The notes beneath the pieces are model-generated. The model was not told the origin of the DNA and ran no database searches. It saw only the letters and a list, made by a program, of their open reading frames with translations. Made by a program: the position numbers and the translations under genes. Shown here piece after piece: positions 17,453 to 26,311 of a stretch of 64,000 bases of DNA; position 1 is the stretch's first letter; every line of letters starts with the position of its first letter. Source of the stretch: Roseovarius sp. EL26 (GTDB taxonomy: Bacteria; Pseudomonadota; Alphaproteobacteria; Rhodobacterales; Rhodobacteraceae). Location of the stretch: NCBI RefSeq assembly GCF_900327775.1, contig NZ_OUMZ01000007.1, forward strand, positions 483,606 to 547,605, in the 5' to 3' direction.

Positions 17453-17908
17453 TTATCGGGCCTCGCGCCGGTCGTGGACTTCTTGCTGGCGCAGAGGCAT
17501 CTTGTCGATGGCGCGGGTAATTTCGCGAATATCCCATGGCAGCGGTTTGCGCAGGTATATGTTGCCGTCTTTGCCGATCAGCACCAGCATAAAGCCACGA
17601 GGGCGCAGTCCTGTGCGTAGGGAACTCAGCGGTTTGGGCGTCGTGTCGGTCAGTACGATGACATCGCGCTCGGCCAGTTCACCCAGCCCCTCAGTGATGT
17701 ATCCCATCTGCTGTTCGAACCGGGGGTCTTTGTCGCTGTCGGCGAAGATCACCAGTGGCCTGTTCACCCAAGAATACGCAGAAAGATCGGCTGTCTCACC
17801 CTCGACAATGATTGATGCTTCAGGGGAGGTCGAGCTTTCGGATAGCTCTTGCGCGCCAGCAACTGACGTGGTGATCCCGAAAACGAACAATGCAAAATAT
17901 TTTACCAT
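17453..17908 (-). CDS. Exported DUF4174-type protein
   Basis: The 151-residue protein starts MVKYFALFVFGITTSVAGAQE, a signal peptide, after a GGAG site. The mature part has a thioredoxin-like outline (RPLVIFADSDKDPRFEQQ...ERDVIVLTDTTPKP...GFMLVLIGKDGNIYLRKP), lacking a CxxC pair, and ends with the basic helix seen in DUF4174 proteins. Predicted periplasmic, role unknown. The reading frame is open upstream to 18289, but that part is not coding. It is convergent with the polymerase gene and divergent from methylmalonyl-CoA mutase. Confidence 0.75.
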   Translation of the reverse strand: MVKYFALFVFGITTSVAGAQELSESSTSPEASIIVEGETADLSAYSWVNRPLVIFADSDKDPRFEQQMGYITEGLGELAERDVIVLTDTTPKPLSSLRTGLRPRGFMLVLIGKDGNIYLRKPLPWDIREITRAIDKMPLRQQEVHDRREAR

Positions 17909-18120
17909 CACGGCTCCTGTCGCCACAGATATAGTCTTATGGATACGAAATGCTATGGCAGATGACCATGCAATTCTCAGAAATTTCATAGAGATAACTA
18001 AAAACCCGCAGATGCGCACCACAGCACAAGAAGTGGAAGCATGATGGCTGCCCAGACACCAAAGAATTCCGAAATTGGGGCCGAGCGCGCGCCCCTGATG
18101 AGATGAAAGAGGACAATCTG

Positions 18121-20250
18121 ATGACTTCCAATAAAGACGAATGGCGCAAGATTGCCGAAGGAGAGCTACGCGGCAGGCCAGTTGACGACCTGACGTGGAA
18201 TACGCTTGAGGGCATTGATGTCCAGCCGCTTTATACTGCAGAAGACACGGCTGATCTGGAGCATATGAACACCATTCCGGGGCAGGCACCTTTTACCCGT
18301 GGGGTGAAGGCTACGATGTATGCGGGGCGCCCTTGGACGATCCGCCAGTATGCGGGTTTCTCCACTGCTGAGGAATCCAACGCTTTCTATCGTCGCAATC
18401 TGGCAGCGGGCCAGCAGGGAGTTTCTGTTGCTTTCGACCTTGCAACGCACCGCGGTTACGACAGCGACCACCCGCGTGTGGTGGGGGACGTTGGTAAGGC
18501 TGGTGTGGCCATCGACAGTGTTGAAGATATGAAAATCTTGTTCGACGGTATCCCGCTGGATAAAGTTTCTGTCTCGATGACCATGAACGGCGCGGTAATT
18601 CCGGTTCTGGCTAGCTTTATTGTCGCGGGCGAGGAGCAAGGACATGACCGCAGCTTGCTGAGCGGCACCATTCAGAATGATATTCTGAAAGAGTTCATGG
18701 TGCGTAATACGTATATCTACCCGCCTGAGCCTTCTATGAAGATTGTTAGTGATATTATCGAATTTACCGCAAATGAGATGCCTAAGTTCAACTCGATCTC
18801 GATCTCGGGCTATCACATGCAAGAGGCCGGTGCGAACCTGGTGCAAGAGCTGGCCTATACGCTGGCGGATGGGCGTGAGTATGTCCGCGCCGCGATCGAA
18901 GCGGGCATGGATGTGGATAAATTCGCGGGACGGCTGAGCTTCTTCTTTGCTATTGGCATGAACTTCTTCATGGAAATTTCAAAACTGCGGGCGGCGCGCA
19001 CGTTGTGGCACCGCGTAATGACAGAGTTTGGCGCCAAAAACGAGCGTTCAAAAATGCTGCGCACGCACTGCCAGACCTCTGGTGTGTCGTTGCAGGAACA
19101 AGATCCTTACAACAACGTGATCCGCACGGCTTACGAGGCGATGAGCGCGGTTCTGGGGGGCACACAATCCCTGCACACCAATGCTCTGGATGAGGCGATT
19201 GCCTTGCCGACAGACTTCTCGGCCCGCATTGCCCGCAACACCCAGCTGGTCTTGCAAGAAGAAACCGGTGTGACCAATGTGGTTGATCCTTTGGCGGGCT
19301 CTTATTACGTCGAAAGCTTGACTGGAGAACTGATCGATAAGGCCTGGGCCTTGATGCAGGAAGTCGAAGAAATGGGGGGCATGACCAAAGCTGTAGCCAG
19401 TGGCATGCCCAAGCTACGGATCGAAGAATCCGCGGCCCGCCGTCAGGCGATGATTGATCGTGGTGACGAAGTGATTGTCGGTGTGAATAAGTATCGCAAG
19501 GACAAAGAAGATCTGATCGATATTCTGGACGTTGACAACGTTGCAGTCCGTGAAGCGCAAGTCGCCCGGTTGGAGAAAATCCGCGAAACCCGTGATGCCG
19601 CCGTTTGTGAGGCTGCATTGCAAGAACTGACCCGCCGTACCCGTGAGGGTGGCAACCTGCTTGAGGCCGCGATTGAAGCGGCCCGGGCGCGTGCATCTGT
19701 AGGAGAGATCAGCATGGCGATGGAAGATGAGTTCGGCCGCCACCGCGCCGAAGTGAAAACACTGGCTGGCGTCTATGGCGCTGCCTATGAGGGTGACGAA
19801 GGTTTTGCCGCCATTCAAAAGTCAATCGAAGGTTTTGCCGAGGAAGAGGGCCGCCGTCCGCGCATGCTGGTCGTTAAGATGGGGCAGGACGGCCATGACC
19901 GCGGCGCTAAGGTTATCGCAACGGCATTTGCCGATATCGGTTTTGACGTCGATGTAGGTCCGCTGTTCCAGACGCCCGAGGAGGCGGCGCAGGATGCGAT
20001 TGACAACGATGTGCATGTTATTGGGATCTCCAGCCAGGCGGCGGGCCACAAGACACTGGCACCAAAACTGATCGAGGCGCTTGAGGCACAGGATGCAGGC
20101 GATATCATCGTGATCTGTGGCGGGGTTATTCCGCAGCAAGACTATGAGTTCCTGAAAAACGCAGGGGTAAAGGCGATTTTTGGCCCCGGCACCAACATCC
20201 CCGAAGCCGCACAGGATATATTGCAGATTATTCGCGAGGCGCGCAGTTAA
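18121..20250 (+). CDS. scpA: Methylmalonyl-CoA mutase, single-chain
   Basis: This enzyme converts (R)-methylmalonyl-CoA to succinyl-CoA using adenosylcobalamin. The 709-residue protein has the N-terminal barrel ([41 protein letters not shown]...[14 protein letters not shown]) and the C-terminal B12 domain with the axial His motif [13 protein letters not shown], then GISSQAAGH and [11 protein letters not shown]. It is the self-sufficient homodimeric type. Start 18121 is preferred because AAAGAGGA lies seven bases upstream; ATG 18103 overlaps that site. With pccA and pccB it completes propionyl-CoA assimilation. Confidence 0.97.
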   Translation: MTSNKDEWRKIAEGELRGRPVDDLTWNTLEGIDVQPLYTAEDTADLEHMNTIPGQAPFTRGVKATMYAGRPWTIRQYAGFSTAEESNAFYRRNLAAGQQGVSVAFDLATHRGYDSDHPRVVGDVGKAGVAIDSVEDMKILFDGIPLDKVSVSMTMNGAVIPVLASFIVAGEEQGHDRSLLSGTIQNDILKEFMVRNTYIYPPEPSMKIVSDIIEFTANEMPKFNSISISGYHMQEAGANLVQELAYTLADGREYVRAAIEAGMDVDKFAGRLSFFFAIGMNFFMEISKLRAARTLWHRVMTEFGAKNERSKMLRTHCQTSGVSLQEQDPYNNVIRTAYEAMSAVLGGTQSLHTNALDEAIALPTDFSARIARNTQLVLQEETGVTNVVDPLAGSYYVESLTGELIDKAWALMQEVEEMGGMTKAVASGMPKLRIEESAARRQAMIDRGDEVIVGVNKYRKDKEDLIDILDVDNVAVREAQVARLEKIRETRDAAVCEAALQELTRRTREGGNLLEAAIEAARARASVGEISMAMEDEFGRHRAEVKTLAGVYGAAYEGDEGFAAIQKSIEGFAEEEGRRPRMLVVKMGQDGHDRGAKVIATAFADIGFDVDVGPLFQTPEEAAQDAIDNDVHVIGISSQAAGHKTLAPKLIEALEAQDAGDIIVICGGVIPQQDYEFLKNAGVKAIFGPGTNIPEAAQDILQIIREARS

Positions 20251-20288
20251 CTTCGTATCAGGAATATGTTTTTTGTCTTCGACACGTT

Positions 20289-20319
20289 CAGGCGACCAAC
20301 AGATCGCCTGTTCTTGTTT
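20289..20319 (+). terminator. Rho-independent terminator after methylmalonyl-CoA mutase
   Basis: CAGGCGA (20289-20295) and TCGCCTG (20304-20310) form a perfect seven-base stem with an eight-base loop, followed by TTCTTGTTT. It lies 39 bp after the mutase stop. Confidence 0.7.
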
Positions 20320-20401
20320 GAGCCAAAACTTTATGGAATTTGTACGTAAGCGTTTGGCGAACCCGCCCTTGCGAGGTTTGCCACACTTTGCGATTGCCAG
20401 T

Positions 20402-20435
20402 AAAATAGCGGTTGATATCCTCAGCTATTTTTTTT
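20402..20435 (+). terminator. Second terminator-like hairpin
   Basis: AAAATAGC (20402-20409) pairs with GCTATTTT (20424-20431), and the T run continues to 20435. The stem is AT-rich, so strength is uncertain. It lies 83 bp after the mutase terminator, so it may be a backup or the end of a separate short transcript. Confidence 0.4.
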
Positions 20436-20700
20436 CCTCGGAGACACAAGAGCGAAGTTAGTCAACTATAGTAACTACGTGGAGGCCAGTTTGTAAGCGA
20501 TGTATGCGTCTCATGGCATCGGGTTTCAGCGTGACGTGAGGTTTTGTCCTTTACTGCTTTGAAAAATTAACCTGACAAAGCCTGAATCTGAACAAAGCAA
20601 TTGCATCTGACTAGAACAAATCGATAGGGCAACGTAACATTTACTAAGCTATCTCTGCTGAAGTTAGCGTAATTCAATTACGGGATGCTATTTTAAGATT

Positions 20701-22683
20701 ATGCCAGATTGCGTGCCGCTCATCGTGTATGAATCCGCTTCTATGCGCGTAGTACATTTTCGTTCACAAGAGAAGAATGCGCCGGTTATCGTGACATTTC
20801 CCGATTTGGATTGGCCTTTGGGTTTCAGCCAAGGCGGGTGGGCGCTGAATTTTCTTAATAAACGTGGAGCTGAAGTTTTAGCTGTCCAGATTAAATCTGC
20901 TTTATGGTACCAAGATGCAGATTTTTTTCATGCGATGGAACAAGTTAAAAACTACTTACCTGAAGGGAAAAAGCTCACAACGTACGGGTCAAGTATGGGA
21001 GGTTATGGCGCGATCCTCGCGGCGAGGCATCTTGGTGCGCAGCGCGTTGTGGCTGCATGCCCGCAATTTTCAATCGATCCTGCGGTCGTTCCATTTGAAC
21101 GAAGGTACAACTCTTACGTAGAGGCCGTAGGTGAGTTTCGGTACGACATTCTCAAAGAATTGGATAATAGTATTGAATATTTCTGCCTGTTCGATCCGAG
21201 CCACACACGAGATCGCAGACATGTACAGCGGCTCGCCATACCAGCGAAATGGCATAACGTGATTATCCGCGGCGCGGGTCACGCGCCTTTGCGTACTATC
21301 GTCGAGGCCGGAGCCCAGGATGCCCTCTATTCATTGCTGACTTTCCATGACAACGGTGTCAATTTACGTAATCGCTTTCGGGAAAGACGTCAAAACAGCC
21401 CATACTATGTTAAGAGAATGGGAAATCTCACAGCATCAAAAATCAGAACCAGACATTTCCACCAACTGTTCAGGGAGCTTGCCCAACAAAATGGTATGTG
21501 GAAAATGGCAAATCGATGGGCGGTCAATAGCGATAAATTGGCAACGCAAAACCCTATCCCAATTGCTAAGACGGCTCAGTTTATGGCGCGTCGCTCGAAG
21601 ACTAACGATGACGCATTTGTAGAAAAATCTGTGCGCCTTATGTGTGGCGCATTGCGATATCCTCTGACGTGTGGTGAAGCAGAAATGCATTATGCCTTTC
21701 GAGCAAGCACAGGTATTGCAGCCATGATGACGCCGACGGGCGATGGTCCATATCGTTGGAACGCTGAAACGAATGACGGGCCTGTTATGGATACAGGCGT
21801 ATACGACATTCATAAGACGGCTAGCTGTATAGAGCAGATTGAACAATTTTCACCAAAATTCCCTTACATTGTTGATATGCAGGATCGGCGGGTGCGATCT
21901 CTGAAAGAGTCCGGCGCATCCGGTGTTTTCCCTGTTTTTTCATTCAATCAGGTCCGTACGAACCGCCAACGCGTTCTATGGCCATTAAATCGTTATCATG
22001 ATCTTGGGGGCAATCAATACCTGGATCACGTAGATCCGACTGCAGTACCTTGGAAAGCTAAGGCCTCAAAAATTATCTGGCGTGGAGGCACAACAGGACA
22101 TGTTGTTAAACCAGATGGAATAAATAGAGGTTTACGCTACAAGCGTATTCTAAGGCTATATAGCAGTGGCGAATTGGATAAAGCGGCTGCAATGAAACAT
22201 TTACTCAATGTTCCCCGCTTCAATATAGTTAATGCGTTTCAACACAGCAACTTTACAGACTTTGGTTTTGTTGGAAACTGGGGGAAAACTGAAGATGAGG
22301 ATTCATTGCACTATGGAATGTTCAAAGACCCACTGTCGGTATCTGAACAGCAAAAATATCGTTACATTGCAGTGATGCCGGGTCAGGACGTGGGGTCTAG
22401 TTTGTATTGGACGCTTAATAGCGGCTCAGTTGCATTCGTGATGGAGACCCCTTTTGAAACTTTTGCATCTGGTCACTTCCGACCGTGGGAACACTATATT
22501 CCCTTTGCTCAAAACGGCGGTGATTTGGAAGGAAAATTTGCGTGGGCTGAAGACAACCCAGATGCCTGTCTTACAATGATTCAAAATGCGCAATCCGTTT
22601 GTCGTCTTTTGGCACGCAGCGATCTGAGAAATCGAATATTATCCATAACAATCATGCGCTTAAACAAAATTATTGCGACTTAA
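20701..22683 (+). CDS. Fusion: alpha/beta-hydrolase-like domain + GT90-like glycosyltransferase
   Basis: Residues 1-220 look like an alpha/beta hydrolase: core strand APVIVTFPDLDW, nucleophile elbow TYGSSMGGYGA (Ser near 98), CLFDPSHTRD (candidate acid) and RGAGHAPL (candidate His). Residues about 290-660 recall the CAP10/GT90 family of sugar transferases: SKIIWRGGTTG, then KYRYIAVMPGQDVGSSLYWTLNSGSVAFVMETPFETFASGHFRPWEHYIPF, which matches the family's nucleotide-sugar-binding C-terminus. No signal peptide or membrane span is seen. Base composition is clearly lower in GC than the neighbours, which suggests transfer. It stands alone between terminators and a possible insertion-sequence relic. 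A role in surface polysaccharide decoration is inference. Confidence 0.75.
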   Translation: MPDCVPLIVYESASMRVVHFRSQEKNAPVIVTFPDLDWPLGFSQGGWALNFLNKRGAEVLAVQIKSALWYQDADFFHAMEQVKNYLPEGKKLTTYGSSMGGYGAILAARHLGAQRVVAACPQFSIDPAVVPFERRYNSYVEAVGEFRYDILKELDNSIEYFCLFDPSHTRDRRHVQRLAIPAKWHNVIIRGAGHAPLRTIVEAGAQDALYSLLTFHDNGVNLRNRFRERRQNSPYYVKRMGNLTASKIRTRHFHQLFRELAQQNGMWKMANRWAVNSDKLATQNPIPIAKTAQFMARRSKTNDDAFVEKSVRLMCGALRYPLTCGEAEMHYAFRASTGIAAMMTPTGDGPYRWNAETNDGPVMDTGVYDIHKTASCIEQIEQFSPKFPYIVDMQDRRVRSLKESGASGVFPVFSFNQVRTNRQRVLWPLNRYHDLGGNQYLDHVDPTAVPWKAKASKIIWRGGTTGHVVKPDGINRGLRYKRILRLYSSGELDKAAAMKHLLNVPRFNIVNAFQHSNFTDFGFVGNWGKTEDEDSLHYGMFKDPLSVSEQQKYRYIAVMPGQDVGSSLYWTLNSGSVAFVMETPFETFASGHFRPWEHYIPFAQNGGDLEGKFAWAEDNPDACLTMIQNAQSVCRLLARSDLRNRILSITIMRLNKIIAT

Positions 22684-23018
22684 ATGATAAATGGTATCCG
22701 TTAAGCGTAACCGCTATTTAGTTCCCATCTTCCAATTTTGACTGCAGTTTTTGTATTCGTGATTCATGGATTTGAAGGAGTTTCTCCATGGACCGTACAC
22801 TTGAGTTCTCAGGGATGTGAATGATGTTGGTCGTAGGTGCCCTCGCTGGCCTCAAGATGTGAAGGTGCGGATGATGGTTCGACGGTTACATTTGTTCTGC
22901 CTGTAGCTTTCCGTGATTAATGTGCGGTTGAACTCCTTTGATTTTTGCGTGCAACTGTCAATGATAGGGTATGGGCGTTATCCTTGTCGCTGCCCAACCT
23001 GCAGAAATGAGACTTGAG
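22684..23018. other. Gap with possible transposase relic
   Basis: No intact gene is seen. The centre carries a short frameshifted coding remnant (22788-22906, listed separately). The rest is unremarkable intergenic sequence before the VOC gene. Confidence 0.4.
22788..22906 (+). pseudogene. Possible relic of an IS66-type transposase orfA
   Basis: A GAAGGAG site precedes ATG 22788, which reads MDRTLEFSGM and stops. After a shift of frame at 22817 the sequence continues NDVGRRCPRWPQDVKVRMM to a stop at 22904. Joined, this recalls the start of small transposase-accessory proteins of the IS66 kind (R..E..S......GRRRRWS.E.K..IV). The assignment is by eye from about 30 residues and is weak. If correct, an element once sat beside the acquired GT90 fusion gene. 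Confidence 0.3.
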
Positions 23019-23630
23019 ATGTTAGAGCTGGACCATATCGCGATTGCCTGTGAAACACTGGAAGACGGGCGAAACTGGGTTGAAACGACATTGGGGGTGA
23101 CGTTGCAACTCGGCGGGCAGCACGCGCATTTTGGCACCCACAACATGCTACTGGGCTTGGAGGATGGGCTGTATCTAGAGGTCATAGCCACGGATCCTGA
23201 TGCGCCGCCTCTGCCTTATCCCCGTTGGTTCGATTTGGATCGCTTTACCGGGCAGGCACGTCCTGCGATCTGGATTTGTCGCACAGGATCGTTGAGTGAA
23301 GCGATTGCGCAATTCGAGGGGGCAGGCACTGCGGTGCCATTGGCGCGTGGTGATCTGCGCTGGCAGATGGCGGTCCCGGATAGTGGGATTTTGCCCTATG
23401 ACAACATGTTTCCTGCGTTGATCGAATGGCAATGCGCCCCGCATCCTGCTACGCGGTTGGATCGCTCAGGGTGTAGGCTCGCTCAAATAATCGTGCAGCA
23501 TCCTCAAGCCGCAGAGCTAGAAGCCACTTTACATTCTCGCCTGACTGACCCGCGTGTCGTGTTTGAGCAGGGCCCGGCCAAACAAAGCTATGTGTTTGAA
23601 ACACCAATGGGGGAGAGGATCCTGTCATGA
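23019..23630 (+). CDS. VOC-superfamily (glyoxalase-like) protein
   Basis: The protein starts MLELDHIAIACETLEDGRNWVETTLGV, the first beta-alpha-beta module of the vicinal-oxygen-chelate fold with a metal-type His (LDHIAIA), followed by GTHNMLLGLEDGLYLEVIA with a Glu in the usual metal position. It resembles the Glyoxalase_3 group (PF13468) of uncharacterised dioxygenase/lyase-like proteins. Start 23019 gives about 203 residues; ATGs at 22971 and 23007 are also in frame. The stop overlaps the start of the GNAT gene by four bases. Substrate unknown. Confidence 0.78.
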   Translation: MLELDHIAIACETLEDGRNWVETTLGVTLQLGGQHAHFGTHNMLLGLEDGLYLEVIATDPDAPPLPYPRWFDLDRFTGQARPAIWICRTGSLSEAIAQFEGAGTAVPLARGDLRWQMAVPDSGILPYDNMFPALIEWQCAPHPATRLDRSGCRLAQIIVQHPQAAELEATLHSRLTDPRVVFEQGPAKQSYVFETPMGERILS

Positions 23631-24148
23631 GGATTCGGGCGGCAAATAGCAGTGATGCCGCCGACATTGCGACGATTTGGAACTTTTATATTCGCGAAAC
23701 TGCAGTGACGTTTACGACATCGGCAAAAGCACCTGCAGCCATCGCGGCTGTGATCAGTGAAAAAACACAGATGGGTCTGCCGTTTTTGATCATCGAAGAT
23801 GCGGGTAAGGTGTTGGGTTTTGCCACCTATGCGCAATTTCGTGGTGGACCGGGATATGCCCACACGATGGAACACAGCATCATGTTGTCAAAGGTGGCTA
23901 CCGGCGGCAGGATGGGTCGCGCCTTGATGGCTGCGCTTGAAGCCGCGGCTTGTCAGGGTGGTGTCCACAGTCTGGTGGCGGGAATTAGCGCAGAAAATCC
24001 GGATGCGATTGCCTTTCATAGAGCGATAGGGTTCACACAGGCCGGGTATATTGCCAAGGCTGGTCGAAAGTTTGGACGCTGGATGGATTTGATTCTTTTG
24101 CAAAAAATGCTGGATTGTCGCACTGACAACCCAAGACAAAGCCGTTAG
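23627..24148 (+). CDS. GNAT N-acetyltransferase, phosphinothricin acetyltransferase-like
   Basis: The 173-residue protein begins MRIRAANSSDAADIATIWNFYIRETAVTF, the pattern of the PAT/Bar subgroup, and has the acetyl-CoA-binding loop in GGRMGRALMAAL and the late segment NPDAIAFHRAIGFTQAGYIAKAGRKFGRWMD. It should acetylate an amino compound with acetyl-CoA. Natural substrates of this group include methionine sulfone or sulfoximine-like compounds; which applies here is unknown. It is coupled to the VOC gene (ATGA overlap). Confidence 0.87.
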   Translation: MRIRAANSSDAADIATIWNFYIRETAVTFTTSAKAPAAIAAVISEKTQMGLPFLIIEDAGKVLGFATYAQFRGGPGYAHTMEHSIMLSKVATGGRMGRALMAALEAAACQGGVHSLVAGISAENPDAIAFHRAIGFTQAGYIAKAGRKFGRWMDLILLQKMLDCRTDNPRQSR

Positions 24149-24157
24149 GTTGAACGC

Positions 24158-24835
24158 ATGTCTTTATGGACCCGCATATCGGATGCTCTGTCAGCTCTCG
24201 CCAATGGGGAATCTCTGAGCGATATTCTGGACCGCCTGCGCACCCCGCCAGAGCGTAGCGTAGCCTTTGCCATTGCTGTGATCGGTCTGGGGGCCAAAAT
24301 GGCCAAGGCCGACGGTCTGGTTACCCGTGACGAAGTGGCTGCCTTTCGCGAGGTGTTCCAGATTGCCCGCGATGATGAGGCCGGGGCTGCCCGGGTGTTT
24401 AATCTGGCGCGGCAGGATGTGGCGGGGTTTGAAGAATATGCCGAGCGGATCAAAAGCATGTTCAAAGAAGAAGAGGGCGCCTTGTGTGATCTGATGGAGG
24501 GTTTGTTTCACATCGCGATTGCCGATGGGGTTTACCATCCGAATGAGGACATTTTTTTGGAACGCGTGGCCGAGATCTTTGGTATATCTCAAGCCGGGTT
24601 TGCCGCATTACGCAGCCGCTATGTACCGGATGCGGAACCGGATCCTTATGTGGTTCTGGGGGTCAGTCCAGACACCCCGATGGCTGATATTCGCAAGGCT
24701 TGGCGTAAACTAGTACGGGATAACCACCCGGATCAAATGATCGCGCGCGGCGTTCCGCAAGAGGCAATCAAGCTGGCTGAAAAACGCATGGTTGATATCA
24801 ATCATGCGTGGGAGGCGGTTAATCAGGGGGGCTGA
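24158..24835 (+). CDS. TerB-J-domain protein, soluble DjlA-like
   Basis: The 225-residue protein has an N-terminal TerB-type helical domain (residues about 35-150, with acidic segments MAKADGLVTRDE and IADGVYHPNED typical of the fold) and a C-terminal J domain (about 162-225) with the HPD motif at His190-Pro191-Asp192. J domains stimulate the ATPase of Hsp70 partners such as DnaK. Unlike enterobacterial DjlA it has no N-terminal membrane segment. It is followed by the EEP gene after only two bases. Confidence 0.85.
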   Translation: MSLWTRISDALSALANGESLSDILDRLRTPPERSVAFAIAVIGLGAKMAKADGLVTRDEVAAFREVFQIARDDEAGAARVFNLARQDVAGFEEYAERIKSMFKEEEGALCDLMEGLFHIAIADGVYHPNEDIFLERVAEIFGISQAGFAALRSRYVPDAEPDPYVVLGVSPDTPMADIRKAWRKLVRDNHPDQMIARGVPQEAIKLAEKRMVDINHAWEAVNQGG

Positions 24836-24837
24836 AT

Positions 24838-25863
24838 ATGCGGATCGCGACTTATAATGTTGAATGGTTCAATGCTCTGTTCGATGATGATGGGGCCTTG
24901 CTGGATGATGGCGAATGGTCCGCGCGTTACGATATCACCCGTCGCGATCAATTGGCAGCTTTAGGTATTGTCTTCAACGCACTGGATGCCGATGCTATCT
25001 TGATAGTTGAAGCTCCGGATCAAAACAAACACCGCAGTACTGTTGCGGCGCTGGAACATTTTGCTGCCGCGATGGGCATTCGCGCGCGCCGCGCCGCCTT
25101 AGGCTTTGCCAATGACACCCAACAAGAGATTGCGCTGCTCTATGATCCCGAACAACTTTCTTGTGTGCATGATCCAAAAGGACAGGAAACCGGCAAAAAA
25201 GGCTCGTCTGATGCGCCGCGATTTGACGGCGTGTTCAGGATAGACTTGGACATTGATGCCACCGAAGATCTTGTGGTGTTTTCCAAACCTCCGATTGAGC
25301 TGGCGATCACGCCGCGGGATGGCGTGCCGTTTCGATTGATCGGGGCGCACCTGAAATCAAAGGCTCCGCATGGGGCACGGGGGCGGGATGAAGCGATCAG
25401 AATGTCGATCGCAAATCGGCGCAAACAACAGGCGCAGGCGGTCTGGCTTAGGCAGCGAATTGATCAACATCTAGGGGCAGACGAGCCGGTGATTGTTCTG
25501 GGCGACCTCAATGATGGCCCCGGGTTGGACGAATATGAGCATCTCTTTGGTCGCTCGACAGTTGAGATTATTTTGGGGCAAGAGGGTGATCACAGGCTTT
25601 ATGACCCACATGCGCGGCAGGCGCTGACACGGCGTTTGGGGGCGCGGTATTCATCGGCAAGGTTCTATCTATCACAAGAAAAGCGATATATGCAGGCGCT
25701 GTTGGATTATATTATGATATCCCCGCATTTACGGGGTAAAAAACCGCGCTGGCGGATCTGGCATCCGTTTGATGATCCGTCCTGCTGGCAAGTGCCGGAA
25801 TTGCGCGATGCGCTAATCATGGCGTCCGATCATTTTCCGGTCACATTGGATATTGAGTTGTGA
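24838..25863 (+). CDS. Endonuclease/exonuclease/phosphatase-family hydrolase
   Basis: This 341-residue protein has the DNase I/EEP fold motifs: RIATYNVEWFNALF at the start, DADAILIVEAPD carrying the first metal Glu, LIGAHLKSK, VIVLGDLNDGPG (catalytic Asp/Asn) and ASDHFPVTLDIEL with the catalytic Asp-His at the end. No signal peptide is seen, so it is probably cytoplasmic. Substrates of the family range from DNA to inositol phosphates, and the sequence does not decide. Probably cotranscribed with the TerB-J gene. Confidence 0.85.
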   Translation: MRIATYNVEWFNALFDDDGALLDDGEWSARYDITRRDQLAALGIVFNALDADAILIVEAPDQNKHRSTVAALEHFAAAMGIRARRAALGFANDTQQEIALLYDPEQLSCVHDPKGQETGKKGSSDAPRFDGVFRIDLDIDATEDLVVFSKPPIELAITPRDGVPFRLIGAHLKSKAPHGARGRDEAIRMSIANRRKQQAQAVWLRQRIDQHLGADEPVIVLGDLNDGPGLDEYEHLFGRSTVEIILGQEGDHRLYDPHARQALTRRLGARYSSARFYLSQEKRYMQALLDYIMISPHLRGKKPRWRIWHPFDDPSCWQVPELRDALIMASDHFPVTLDIEL

Positions 25864-25912
25864 TCATGGACTGCGACCTTAAAATTTCACAACAGGCACT
25901 TATATTGAGATC

Positions 25913-26305
25913 ATGAAACGAATTTTGCTTATGACCGCGACTCTGGCCCATCTGGCTGTACCTTCCTTTGCACAGGAGGCTGAGCGCAAGGATGAGGTGA
26001 ATGATGGTCCATCGCTGATGGAACAAGGCATGCAAATGTTGTTAGAAGGCTTCCTAAGCGAGATGGAGCCCGCACTGAAAGATCTCGAAGGCATGGCCAG
26101 TGAAATGGAACCTAGCTTGCGTGGACTGATACAGGACATGGGGCCTGCATTCATCGACTTACTGGGCAAGATCGAAGATTTCAGCGCCTATCACCCGCCT
26201 GAGATTTTGCCCAATGGCGACATCATCATTCGTCGCAAAACACCTGAGGAACAGGAGACTGAGGAGCCGCAGAAAGATAACGCTGAAGAAGAAATCGATA
26301 TCTGA
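25913..26305 (+). CDS. Exported acidic hypothetical protein
   Basis: The 130-residue protein has a signal peptide (MKRILLMTATLAHLAVPSFAQE) and an acidic, Met-rich helical middle with an internal repeat: SEMEPALKDLEGMAS is followed by SEMEPSLRGLIQDMG. The C-terminal part reads YHPPEILPNGDIIIRRK and ends in a Glu-rich tail. I know this layout as an uncharacterised roseobacter protein. Predicted periplasmic; function unknown. Confidence 0.7.
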   Translation: MKRILLMTATLAHLAVPSFAQEAERKDEVNDGPSLMEQGMQMLLEGFLSEMEPALKDLEGMASEMEPSLRGLIQDMGPAFIDLLGKIEDFSAYHPPEILPNGDIIIRRKTPEEQETEEPQKDNAEEEIDI

Positions 26306-26311
26306 TCTGAC

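Larger units (their letters stand above)
20251..20700 (+). other. 450-bp gap with two terminator-like hairpins
   Basis: No gene is supported here. Two hairpins with T tracts lie at 20289-20319 and 20402-20435. A 42-codon frame beginning ATG at 20334 lies between them and has no recognisable product or ribosome site. The stretch from 20460 on is AT-rich and holds the promoter of the next gene. Confidence 0.5.

Noticed and set aside
17909..18120. PccR-type TTTGCAAA site before methylmalonyl-CoA mutase
   Set aside because: No such motif is present in this gap, so any propionyl-CoA control of the mutase would need another route.
17909..18289. Upstream extension of the DUF4174 frame
   Set aside because: The signal peptide and GGAG site fix the start at 17908; the extension runs antisense into the methylmalonyl-CoA mutase start.
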